Positions 43,865-53,945 of a DNA stretch of 64,000 nt are shown here, piece by piece. The stretch lies in contig JALGPY010000008.1 of NCBI GenBank assembly GCA_023055425.1, forward strand, positions 22,107,359-22,171,358, given 5' to 3'. Made by a program: the position numbers and the translations under genes. The DNA comes from Linanthus parryae. Lineage: Eukaryota > Streptophyta > Magnoliopsida > Ericales > Polemoniaceae. Below the pieces are notes generated by a model that searched no databases, was not told the origin of the DNA, and saw only the letters and a program-made list of their open reading frames with translations. How positions within the stretch are numbered: the stretch's first letter is position 1; each line of letters starts with the position of its first letter.

Positions 43865-46800
43865 TCAAGGATAGTACTTCTTAATCCAGCGCATGTTGAC
43901 TGAACTCGGGGTTGAGGTTGTTCCGTGCAACCTTCGTATGCTGCAGTAGCCACTGTCAAAGACTTCTGTGACTTCGAAGGGTCCTTCCCAATTGGCTGCG
44001 AACTTTGGGTGAGCCGCTTCTCGCATGCAGTGGTCAGATGCGCGCAGGACCAAGTCTCCAACTGCGAAATCTCTTCGCTGGACCGTCTTATTGTAAGCAC
44101 GAGCGATCCTTTCTTGATACCGCTTGTTGGTCCTTTTAGCTTGTTCTCGCTTTTCTTCCAGCAAGACTAAGTCATGATCACGTTGATTTTCGTAGAGTGC
44201 GTGGAAGGCTAATCTTGCCGAATTGACTCTCACCTCCGCAGGTATCACGGCCTCGGCCCCATAGCATAGTAGGAACGGTGAGGCCCCCGTGGGTGTCCTT
44301 GGAGAAGTTCGGTAGGCCCACAGGGCTATGCTTAGAGAATCAGCCCACTTCTTGTGGTCATCTGCGACCATCTTGCTCAAAATCCTCAACAGCGTCTTGT
44401 TGGTCGCTTCGGCTTGCCCGTTCCCCTTCGGGTAGTAAGGGGTGGAACATATTTGTCTGATATTGTACTCTGCTAACTTCGCAGCTACCTGGCGAAGGGA
44501 GTACCGTTATCTGAAAGAATGGTGTTTGGAATTCCGAACCTGCATATGATGTTTTCCTGGATGAAATTGACCACAGCTAGCGCATTTGCCGTCTTCAGTG
44601 GTATCGCCTCCACCCATTTGGTGAATAACTCAGTTGCAGTGAGAATAAAATGATTCCCGTGTGATGCTGGTCGGATGGGACCGATGAAGTCCAGAGCCCA
44701 TGTGTGAAATGGCCATGCGTTCCCAATGCATGTAGATCCACAGCGGGAGCGTGCACTAGGTTTCCTTTGAATTGACACTCCTGGCAGCGTCGTACTTTAG
44801 TGCGGCAATCAACCTCCATCGTGGGCCAGAAATATCCATATGAGAGGAGCTGCCTGCATAATTTTGCACCTCCTTGGTGTTCCACCTGATGAGAGAGGTC
44901 CATGACTTCTTGTGCTTCTCTGCCGTCTAGACATCGCAGCAAGTTGCCCTCATGACCTCTTCGCCAAAGCAGGTTTTCTTGTACTACGTATCGAGATGCT
45001 TTCCTCTTCAACTTCTCAGCTTCTTTTCCCGATTCAGGCACGGTGCCCTGGGTGAGAAAATCGAAGAGTGGCTTCCTCCAGTCCGTGTCATCATCAGTTA
45101 GAGCGATGAGTAGAGAATCTTTGAATAGTGCGCAACTCTCGCACTTCCCCTGTATCAGGGCCGCGGCTGTTGACATGTCTAGCCAATGAATGCCATACCT
45201 CTGAGCCTTCCGATAGATTGACACCTCACTTTCTCCGCAAGCATGTTGGTGAATCTTTTCTAACAACAGTTGTCCCTCTTGCTCGGAGACGCATCGCATG
45301 AGTATTCCGCCAGGACCCTTGTAGTAAAGAGTGTTGTCATGTATGCAATACCCTTTTGTGAGTGCCCAGCTTTCACTGCTTGTGCCTTCTGCAATAGCTC
45401 GTAGGACTGCTTTTCTCCAGTCCGTGTCATCCATGTGTTCGTCGTCGCACGCTTCTTCTGTCAATGCCGACGATGTTCGCACTTCGATAGAGATCCTTGC
45501 GGGACATTTGTCTGTACTGACCTTAGATCCCAAGGTAGCCAGAGCATTTGCATCCCTGTTGTCTGCTCGGGGCTTGTGCTCGTACCTCACATCGCAGAAT
45601 TGCTGTACCAGCTTTTGTACTAGAGTCCGATAGGACAGAAGGTTAATTTCCTTCAAACCGTACTCTCCCGAGGCTTGCTTGACGATCAACTTGGAGTCTC
45701 CCATGACCGTCAGATTGCTTACTTCCAAAGCCTTTGCTGCGCGCAGTCCTGCTATGAGGGCTTCATATTCTGCCTCGTTGTTGGTGACTGCGAAGTCGAG
45801 CTTTGCGAACATCTGTATGACCTCTCCATTCGGCTTGGTCAAGACTATCCCGATGCCCCCGCATTTCCTTGTTGACGATCCGTCGAAATGGAGTGTCCAA
45901 TAAGGCAAGTCGATTGCATAGATTTCGGGTTCTTCGAGCTCTTCTTCGATCACGGGTTCGTGGCTGTTGTCGGGGAACTGTGCCAACAGATCCGCTACCG
46001 CCTGCGACTTGATCGCTCGCGGTCGCACGCATGTGATATCGTATTGAGAGATGGTCATGTACCATTTCGCCAATCTTCCTCCAGGAGTAGTGTGGGTTAG
46101 CAGATATCGTATGGGATCACTCTTGGTGACCACTACCACTTTGTGCGACGCAAAGTAGTGTTTCAATTTCTCTATCACGAAGAACAAAGCAAGGCAATGA
46201 CGTTCGATGTCTGTGTACCTTGATTCAGCAGGTTGCACAATGCGAGAGATGTAGTAGATAGGCCTTTCTTGGCCTTCGTACTCCTGAGCCAAGAGTGCTC
46301 CTATGGACCTCCTTGTTGATGTCAGATATAGCAGAAGCGGTGATCCCAGTTGAGGTGCGATCATTATTTTTGAGGACGTCAGCAGATCCTTCAGCTTTTC
46401 GAATGCAGCTTCGTGCTCTGGAGCCCAGCTGTATACGGCATCTTTCTTGAGAAGGGCACTAAAACAGCAGGTGATTTCGGCAATCGCTGGGATGAATCTC
46501 CGCAGATATGATAGCTTCCCCAAAAATGTTTTCAAGGCACTTTGGTTATGGGGCGGCGTCATGCCGGTGATGGCTGATACTTTCGGAGGGTCAGGCTCGA
46601 TTCCTTGGCGATGAACCACGCATCCCAAGAACTTCCCTGATGTTACCCCAAATGCGCACTTCATGGGATTCATCTTCAGTTGAAAGCGTCTACATCTATT
46701 GAACACTTTCCACAAATCTGCGAGGTGATCTGCTTCGTGTTTGGATTTAACCACCAGGTCATCCACATAGAACTCCACTTCTTTGTGCATCATGTCGTGG

Positions 46801-47582
46801 AACAGGGCCATCATGGCCCGCTGATGGGTTGCACCCGCGTTTTTGAGACCGAACGACATCACCGTGTAGTTGAACACCCCCACCGGAGTGATGAATGCAG
46901 TTTTCCGCGCGTCTTCAGGGTCCATCTTGATCTGGTTGTACCCGCTGAAGCTGTCCATGAAACTGAACATGCGATGGCCCGCTGTTGAATCAATAAGCAA
47001 ATCGATGTTGGGCAGTGGAAAATCGTCCTTTGGGCAAAAACGATCGAGATCCCGGAAATCCACGCAGATGCGAAGCTGTCCGTTCTTCTTTACCACTGGC
47101 ACAATGTTGGCCAGCCATGTGGGATGATGATTCGGTTCTATGAACTTGGCATCCAGGAGTTTGACAATCTCCTGTTTGATTTTCACGTTAAGCTCCGGCC
47201 TGAAGCTTCTTGTGCTCTGCTTTACCGGCTTAGACCCTGGGATGATGTCTAAACGGTGCATAGTGATGCTTGTATCCAGTCCTGGCATCTCATCATACTC
47301 CCATGCGAACACATCCTTGTATTCAGTTAGGAGCTGTAGCAGCCCTAGCTCCTCCTCGCTTGTGAGGTCCGCGCTTAGAAAGACTGGCCTTTTCTTTTCC
47401 TCGTTCGGGCTGAGGAACACTTCCTTTAGCTCTTGCTTTTGTGGTCTGGGCCTATCTTCCATGCATTCAGGTGCTTCTTTGAGCTTCTCATCCGGAGTGC
47501 CCTGCATCGGCTTTTCCGTTACCGCAATCTGTTCGATTTGGTTGATTTGCCCAGGGATATCCCCATGCCCGTGTGAGGACAT
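43865..47582 (-). pseudogene. Gypsy pol: RT, two RNase H domains and integrase (frameshifted)
   Basis: The main open frame (47582-44595, 995 codons) starts after an N-terminal linker. RT shows RICVDFRDLDRFCPKDDFPL (171-190) and FYVDDLVVKS (271-280). The first RNase H (about 415-535) has LLYLTST where the catalytic Asp is expected, so it looks inactive. A second RNase H (about 562-690) keeps HFDGSS (Asp567), NNEAEYEAL (Glu604) and MGDSKL (Asp629). The integrase zinc finger is at about 893-935. A frameshift near 44760 moves the integrase core to 44778-44485 (WALDFIGP, LSDNGTPF), and another near 44486 moves it to 44389-43865 (KKWADSLSIALWAYRTSPRT), with a C-terminal chromatin-binding-type region at the end. 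These two shifts break the integrase. Confidence 0.93.
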
Positions 47583-47738
47583 CCCCGCGCACCTTCATAT
47601 GCGATAGCACTTCTTCCCATTGGCGTAGAAGCTCTCTATCTCCTTGCCTTCGGGGTCATGCTTTGCAATTCTCTTCAGAGTGTACACGTTCTTTCGATGG
47701 TATGCGATTCGCGGCGCCTCTTTGCGTGTAGGCGGCTT

Positions 47739-48458
47739 TTATTTGGCTTCTTCCCTTGTCACCATTACTCCCGCAGGTGACTGGTCCTTGATGTCCTCCC
47801 ATAGAGGTAAAGGAGTAGGGTTGAATGGTCCCGGTGTTTGCTCGTCCGCCATCTCGGTGAACCACACTGCCTCGCTAAGATGTGCTTCATCCAAGTTGAA
47901 TGGATTCGTTGAAGCCGGTATCTCAACTATTCTGTCGTTCCAGATAGCTTTCATGACTTGGTGAGCTGTTGAAGGAACCGCGTCGAAGCGGTGAATCCAG
48001 GCTCGACCTATGATCATGTGGTACGTAGTGTTCGCATCTATGACATAGAACTTCGCTGAGCACTTGATTTTGCCAATCTGAACGCCCAGGCGGATCCATC
48101 CAATCGTCATTCTAGAGTCGCTTCCAAATCCGATCAGCGGAGATGGACGCCTGGCAATCTTGTGCTCGGGGATCCCTGCTAGCTTCAGCGTGTGGAGCGA
48201 AACGACGTTGACCGCTGCTCCTCCGTCTACGAATGCTCGTTTGAACTCGACACCATTGATGATGGCTGTCACATACAGAGGCCTCTGGTGGCTCGCATCT
48301 GTGTTTTTGTCGCTGGCAGAAAAGGTCATAATCTTTTCTGTGGAGCGGGACGCCCTGATGACTTTCCCGTTGGAAACTACAAGATCCTCCTCATAGTCCT
48401 CCGCTATCCTCAAGATTGCTTTTGTCATATCTGTCCGGCACTTCTCGGAGAAGTTCAT
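47739..48458 (-). pseudogene. Gypsy aspartic protease region
   Basis: A 239-codon open frame with the retropepsin-like motif AFVDGGAAVNVVS (about residues 75-87). It has D-G-G in place of the usual D-S/T-G, a variant common in Tat-lineage proteases. It lies after gag in a different frame (gag stops at 48475) and ends at a stop (47739-47741) 156 bp before the long pol frame, with which it is in phase. So PR and pol were probably one polyprotein now split by stop codons. Confidence 0.8.
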
Positions 48459-48474
48459 CTCGTCGAAGAATCTG

Positions 48475-50232
48475 CTAAAGCCGTGCCGACCCCTTCATCC
48501 GATCGGCACGTTCATCCTCTGTGTCTACACTGTAGTCCTCGTCATCATGGACTTCGACAATGATGGGTAGACCATCTTCTGCGACTTCTTCTAAGTCCAC
48601 AATCGAGATCATGGCGACCCCTTTGCCTTTCGAGTCTTGCTCCGCATGGGCAGGAAGTGGATTGTTGCGCACATCCTTCCTGTGATCGCTGACGATCAGC
48701 TCGCCGTTCTTCATCTTCTGATTGAATACAATCCTGAGCTTCTTACATTCCGCTGTGGGATGCATGACCTTGCCGTGGTACTCACACCACTTCGGGTCCC
48801 TCACCATTTCCTTGGAGGGTACCTTCTCGAGCGGCGGTAGGACACCGTCCTTGCGCCACTGCCTGCAGAGGTCGCTTGCCTCCTCCACCGAACATGGCAG
48901 AGGTGGTACGTCGAAGTTCACAACCTTCGCCTGTTTCTGGGGTGAAACTGTATTGACCTCAGCTTCGCGTCCCCTCTTGTAACTGAACCTCCCGATCTTG
49001 TAGGTAGTACCGCTCGAAGACCGCTCCGGGGCGTTCTTCTTTTTCTGTCTCTCTACTATAGGCTCGATGTTCTTGGTGCATTCGATGAGCTTTGAAAACG
49101 TAGGTGTTTGCAGATTGATGAGCATACCTTTATATTCGTCTCGCATGCACTGTAGGCATACCTCTACGAGCCGGCTTTCGAGCATTGGATCTTTGCACTC
49201 CAAGGACTTCGCCCTGAATTTCTTGATGAAAGTGATCCCGTCCTCCTCGCGCTTCTGATACATCCGCGAGAGATGGATCATTGTCACCTTTTCTTCCATC
49301 TGGAAGAACTTGGTGTAGAACTTCTGGACCATGTCGTCCCAAGTCTTCAAGGATCCGGCTTCAAGCGTTCGGTACCACTTGTACGCTACGTTTCCGAAAG
49401 ATTTTGGGAACTCTCGCATCAGCAGTTTGGGATCAGCTCCGTATGGTCCCATGACATCAATGAAACGCATGACATGCTCATGAGCGTTCCCATTGACATC
49501 CTCGAACTTATCCCATTTAGGGGCCTTATACCCCACCGGGTTAGGCATGAGATAGATCTCCCGCGGGATGGGTGGATCGTTGTCTAGCTTCGGGATGATG
49601 GTATCCGCGAATGAGTGGTGAGCCAGAATAGTGTCCATGTGCTTCTGCAGAGACGTCATGCATTCTGGAATGATTCCCTCGATAGCAGGAGGAGGGGTTG
49701 CCGCAAGCGGAGGCGACACATACGCCGCCGGAGGATTGGGGACATATTGGCTGCTCGCATTGCCCCAGGTCGCCGCTGTCGGAGGCAAGGGATACTGCGA
49801 CGCCGAATTAGGTACCAAAGCTGGAGGCTGAGGAGTATGAGCAGTGAGAGGCAACATCTGAGCTGTTGATCCTTGAATTGAAGGCAGCTGCGTAGTCGCC
49901 GGTGGAGTCTGCAAATTAGGGTTGGGAGGTGTGGTTGACACTCCCAGTCCTGGAGCGGTAGGGGCTCCTCCTCCTTGAGAGGCGGCGGTGACTGGTGAAG
50001 AGTTCGGTGCAAGGGTGCCCAGAACGGCCAGGATCCGTTCTAGCTGCGCAGACTGAGCTTTGAGAGCTTTCGCCTGGCCTTGGACGGTGGCGTCCAAGGA
50101 TTCTAACATCGGTGCCTCGCTGGGGGTCGCAGGAGTACGGCGGGTCTCCTCTCCCGAGGCAGTTTCGGTGGAAGGCGATCTGTTGCTAACATCATCCTCC
50201 TGAGACATGGCTGCTTTTGTTGGTAAGTTCAT
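48475..50232 (-). CDS. Gypsy gag
   Basis: An intact 585-codon gag beginning 16 bp inside the 5' LTR; the Met at residue 9 (MSQEDDVSNRS) is an equally good start. The first ~190 residues are low-complexity Pro/Ala/Gln. The retrotransposon gag domain (about 235-390) includes YKWYRTLEAGSLKTWDDM and FTIFIKKFR-like helices. Near residue 495 a degenerate zinc knuckle, CEYHGKVMHPTAEC, is present. The C-terminus is acidic. Gag forms the particle that packages element RNA. Of the coding parts of this element it is the least damaged, so it could still be expressed. Confidence 0.88.
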   Translation of the reverse strand: MNLPTKAAMSQEDDVSNRSPSTETASGEETRRTPATPSEAPMLESLDATVQGQAKALKAQSAQLERILAVLGTLAPNSSPVTAASQGGGAPTAPGLGVSTTPPNPNLQTPPATTQLPSIQGSTAQMLPLTAHTPQPPALVPNSASQYPLPPTAATWGNASSQYVPNPPAAYVSPPLAATPPPAIEGIIPECMTSLQKHMDTILAHHSFADTIIPKLDNDPPIPREIYLMPNPVGYKAPKWDKFEDVNGNAHEHVMRFIDVMGPYGADPKLLMREFPKSFGNVAYKWYRTLEAGSLKTWDDMVQKFYTKFFQMEEKVTMIHLSRMYQKREEDGITFIKKFRAKSLECKDPMLESRLVEVCLQCMRDEYKGMLINLQTPTFSKLIECTKNIEPIVERQKKKNAPERSSSGTTYKIGRFSYKRGREAEVNTVSPQKQAKVVNFDVPPLPCSVEEASDLCRQWRKDGVLPPLEKVPSKEMVRDPKWCEYHGKVMHPTAECKKLRIVFNQKMKNGELIVSDHRKDVRNNPLPAHAEQDSKGKGVAMISIVDLEEVAEDGLPIIVEVHDDEDYSVDTEDERADRMKGSARL

Positions 50233-50248
50233 GTCAGGTTCACCAAAA
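50231..50248 (-). promoter_or_regulatory. Primer-binding site
   Basis: Immediately inside the 5' LTR, the minus strand reads TTTTGGTGAACCTGACATG. The TGG start fits pairing with the CCA end of a tRNA. The tRNA was not identified; it is not the initiator-Met type (TGGTATCAGAGC). The gag ATG overlaps its end. Confidence 0.65.
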
Positions 50249-50875
50249 TGTGCACAAGAGATTCCGGCGGGGAGACATCCGTGTACACCGTATGTAGAAG
50301 ATCAGTGATGGCACAGGAAGAGTTGGGTTGTGTGTAGGGAGAGAGTAAGGCAGTAGTAATGTCTGAGAGAGAGACAGAGGTTTGGCAGAGCTTCCGCGTA
50401 TGGCTAGTGTGTTCTCCTTTGTATGGAAAGGTTAACGTCCTATATATAGCAGGGAACGTGACCGTTGTAGTGTGGTTAATGCGCCCATTAATGGCGGCTT
50501 AATTAGCTTAACCACAACGGCACGTTCGTCCTCATATATAGGGACCGTTACAGCACGTTATGCGCGAATACCGGAACCGTTACGAGGTTGACCGGGTTTG
50601 ACCGGATTGACCGGGTTTATGGAGCTCGTGCCATAAATCTCTCAAAGTAGTTACTAAAGGTCGCGTGCGGGCTTGGCTCGCACGCGACAGGGCTTACTCT
50701 AGCCTCCAAACCACTAAGTCCCTACAAGTCCCGTGCAGTGGTATGCGAGGGCTCTGTCTCGCAGCCCCCACATGGATCAGCTCGGCTGGTGATCCAGTGT
50801 GTGTGGATCACAATATGGTGTGCTGGATGGTTGCCACGTGGCCAAGATCTGTCAGCTCAGAAAGCACTACCTACA
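50249..50875 (-). repeat. 5' LTR of the Tat Gypsy element
   Basis: 627 bp; matches 35932-36504 except for about nine substitutions and a 54-bp segment present only here. TATA-like CTATATATAGC lies near 50440-50450. Confidence 0.95.
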
Positions 50876-50880
50876 TTAGG

Positions 50881-53800
50881 CATTTGATATCTAGCTGTAG
50901 GAATAGAGCACAGTTCAGAAGTCATAACTCATTACCCAAGACATCTAATGTTTCCCTTTCACTTCTAAGTGACTAAAATTAGATATCACTTATGTATATC
51001 ATTCCAAATATAAATTTACTCAATGCAATAAAAATCTTCAAGCACGACAAAGAAATTCAAGTGATGGTACCCAGAAAAGGTAAAGTATTGAGCAAGAGCT
51101 CAAGCATAGACTTTACCATTCTGTTGATTGAGGTATACATTTGTGCACTTTAGACAAATCAATCGAAATATAAAAAGAAAAAAAGCATGGCCAAACTTTG
51201 TCAAAACGTGCATATCAACAAATGACTGGCTTGTGACACATGACAATGGTGGAGCTGAAAATCCTATAAATCAATGAAAATTCCCAAGGGTCAGATTCAT
51301 TATTGATGGGTGAACTGAGTAGGAAGGTAGTTCAAATTCATTGGAAAAATTATTAGTCTAACGGTTATTAAAGACTTATGTAATCTTTTCTGTTGTTAAG
51401 CAAAAATAATCTAGCATATAGTAGTATGTCATTGCGGGATAACTTCATATAAACCCTACAGTTAACCTCTTACTCGATGAAGTTGTTCATCGAAATACAT
51501 GAAAATGACGCTATTTATATGAAATCTGATGTGTTGTAAGTACAACATATTGCTAATGCCATAGGATAGCATTTCACAGTCTTGATTATTGAAACACATG
51601 AAGTCAAAAAATAGAAAAATTACAGTTCAGTATTTAACAAGTGTAACAGGGATTTGATTTCACCAAAAATATAAGTCAGATTCCCAAGAGATGGGGCAAA
51701 GTCTTCATATGCTCCCGAAGCATAAACCACTGCCATTACACCGATCTGGCACCTTGTAAACACCTACGATGCAATCAATTATTCATTAATCGACATATAA
51801 GATTGTAATAAATTTTTTGTTAACTGTTTAGCCTACAAAATATGACTGATATTATAGTTTGCTAAAACCAAATGTACTAAACATCAAAGATCTTTCCTCA
51901 AAAAAAAAAAAAAAAGAAAAAAGAAAAAAAATCAAAGATCCGGCAGACCAACCATCTGCTTGTTGCACAAGGACACAAAAATACTCAAGCAGACAAGTCA
52001 GAAACAGAATGCAAATTGGTCCATGTAATGGCACGACACTTGAGAGACGTTCGGCTATTCCAAGTTGCAATTCATTTGGCACTCCAAGGGACGTTCTAAG
52101 TTACAATTCATTGGCTCTCAAATGGAAATTTTTGAATCACAACTTGAATTTTATCTAAACCATGAAGCAAAAAAGACATACCTTAAGTTGTGGATGGTTT
52201 TGTGTCACACAGAAGCGGTCATGATTAACAGTGTATGACAATGTGGTCAAGTCAATCTGGAATTAGAAAATTGAATTAAATAAATTCACCTGCCCATACA
52301 GTGATAGCTACGGTTTCTCGAAAGTCAAATAAGTAGAGAGAGCATACCTTCCATTATTTATCTTCCTTCGATAGAGCTATCCAGGAATGATCTTTAAACT
52401 CATCTATCATTATCTAAATGTGCTTACATCTGATCCAATCACTATTTTTGTTTTATCTTCTTATCAGGATGATATCTGATTTCTTTGTTTGAATCAGCAG
52501 AGGCCGCCAAATCATAAAATCACACAGGTCATAACCAGTCCCCAAAGGTTCACACATACGACACAAAAAATCTCAATAGAACATCTATGTCTCTAGAACA
52601 AATCCGATTCAGGGAGGAGAGATAAAGGACGGCCATAATATGACACATTCAATGAACTTTGATCATAAGAGAGATGCGGATGGATACGTTTTTAGAGACG
52701 TAGATAGACACGTCGTTTGGTGAAACCGTGCAGGGGTCTATAGTAATTAAAACATTTTATTGACGAGCTTTTTGTTAGTAAACATCTTAGGAACACATTG
52801 TGAATCTTCAATCTTGTCAAAGATTGGCATGTTGCTATATTTGTAAGAGTGCAAAACCCAGTACAGATTAGCCCCAAATTGCCATCACAATTTCCAATGT
52901 CATTATTTGAGACTTCATCCTTTTAGGGTTTCTCAGCAAACTTCAACTTACTCCTACAACACGTCGACTAAAAGTTATGTGTTTTACTTGTGAAACCCAC
53001 CACAACCAACATTACAATCGCGAGTTCGATCAGATTTCATCACCACAAACTGGATTTTCAGAACCAATTTCTGAATTCATCCGAAATCAGTGATGGAATT
53101 GATTATCTTAGCATAATCAAAACCACCACTGACTATTTCAAAAAAAAAAAAACACACCACCACAGACAATGATGAAACCCTAGTAGACTTACCCTCGCTG
53201 ACTAATTGGAGAGTGAGAGGGACGTCATTGTCGTCGTTGCTCGCAAGTTCGTATCTGAGAAAAGAGAGGGTTGAGCTCTGCGACCTTCGATTTTAGAGTC
53301 GCAAAAGTTCCATCCAAGTTGCAACAGATTAGTTTAAGTTAAAGACAAAGATTAGGCAACAACAAGAACAATAACAAACATGTGAAAGTCAAGAAGCTAT
53401 CCTTGAACCTGTGCATTGATTGGCTTTTCAGGCTCTAGGGTTTGCTATAAGTGTTAAGAATCTTTGTTTCCGTTCCACAACTTTGTTTCAGAATCATGCC
53501 AAGGGGAAGGGGAGAGACGTTCAGGCTCAAGCGTTGAAGAATCGTCGTTTCCATGCAACTGCTTCCTTTCAGAATCCTTGAACCTGTGCATTGATTGGCT
53601 TTTCAGGCTCTAGGGTTTGCTTGAAGTGTTAAGATTCTTCATTTCCGTTCCACAACTTTGTTTCAGAATCGTGCCAAGGGGAAGGGGAGAGACGTTCAGG
53701 CTCCAGGCTTTGCTTGAAGCGTTGAAGAATCGTCGTTTCCATGCAACTGCTTCCTTTCAGAATGGTGCCAAGGTGAAGGGGGGAGAGACATGACGTGTGT

Positions 53801-53945
53801 GGGTTTTTTTATGGGATGAGGGTAGTATGGGTATTGTAAAAGTATTAGTGTAAAAAAATACCGCTGTAAACTTTTAAATAGTAGAGATAGAGATATCCCT
53901 GCGCCCAACACAAAGGGCGTTTCTGATAAGATTGCACATTAACAA
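50881..53945. other. Non-coding DNA of copy B, right of the Gypsy insertion
   Basis: The continuation of copy B, homologous to 1610-4611. It contains the same doubled ~180-bp segment (53401 and 53576) and an A-rich tract (51900-51930) flanked by ATCAAAGATC repeats. No gene is recognised. Confidence 0.5.

Larger units (their letters stand above)
35932..50875 (-). mobile_element. 14.9-kb Tat-lineage Ty3/Gypsy element
   Basis: A complete LTR element on the minus strand, flanked by a 5-bp target duplication TTAGG (35927-35931, 50876-50880). Copy A shows the empty site. The order on the minus strand is 5' LTR (50875-50249), PBS, gag, protease, RT, RNase H, second RNase H, integrase, a ~7.3-kb 3' region with a tandem array and an antisense gene, PPT, 3' LTR (36504-35932). 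A second archaeal-type RNase H before integrase plus a long 3' region with an antisense ORF is characteristic of the Tat (Ogre/Retand) lineage. LTRs differ at about nine positions in 573 aligned bases plus a 54-bp indel, so insertion is recent. Frameshifts in pol make it currently non-autonomous. Confidence 0.95.

Noticed and set aside
45331..50976. Many plus-strand ORFs opposite gag and pol
   Set aside because: They are antisense shadows of the long minus-strand Gypsy frames, and several overlap the catalytic motifs of pol.
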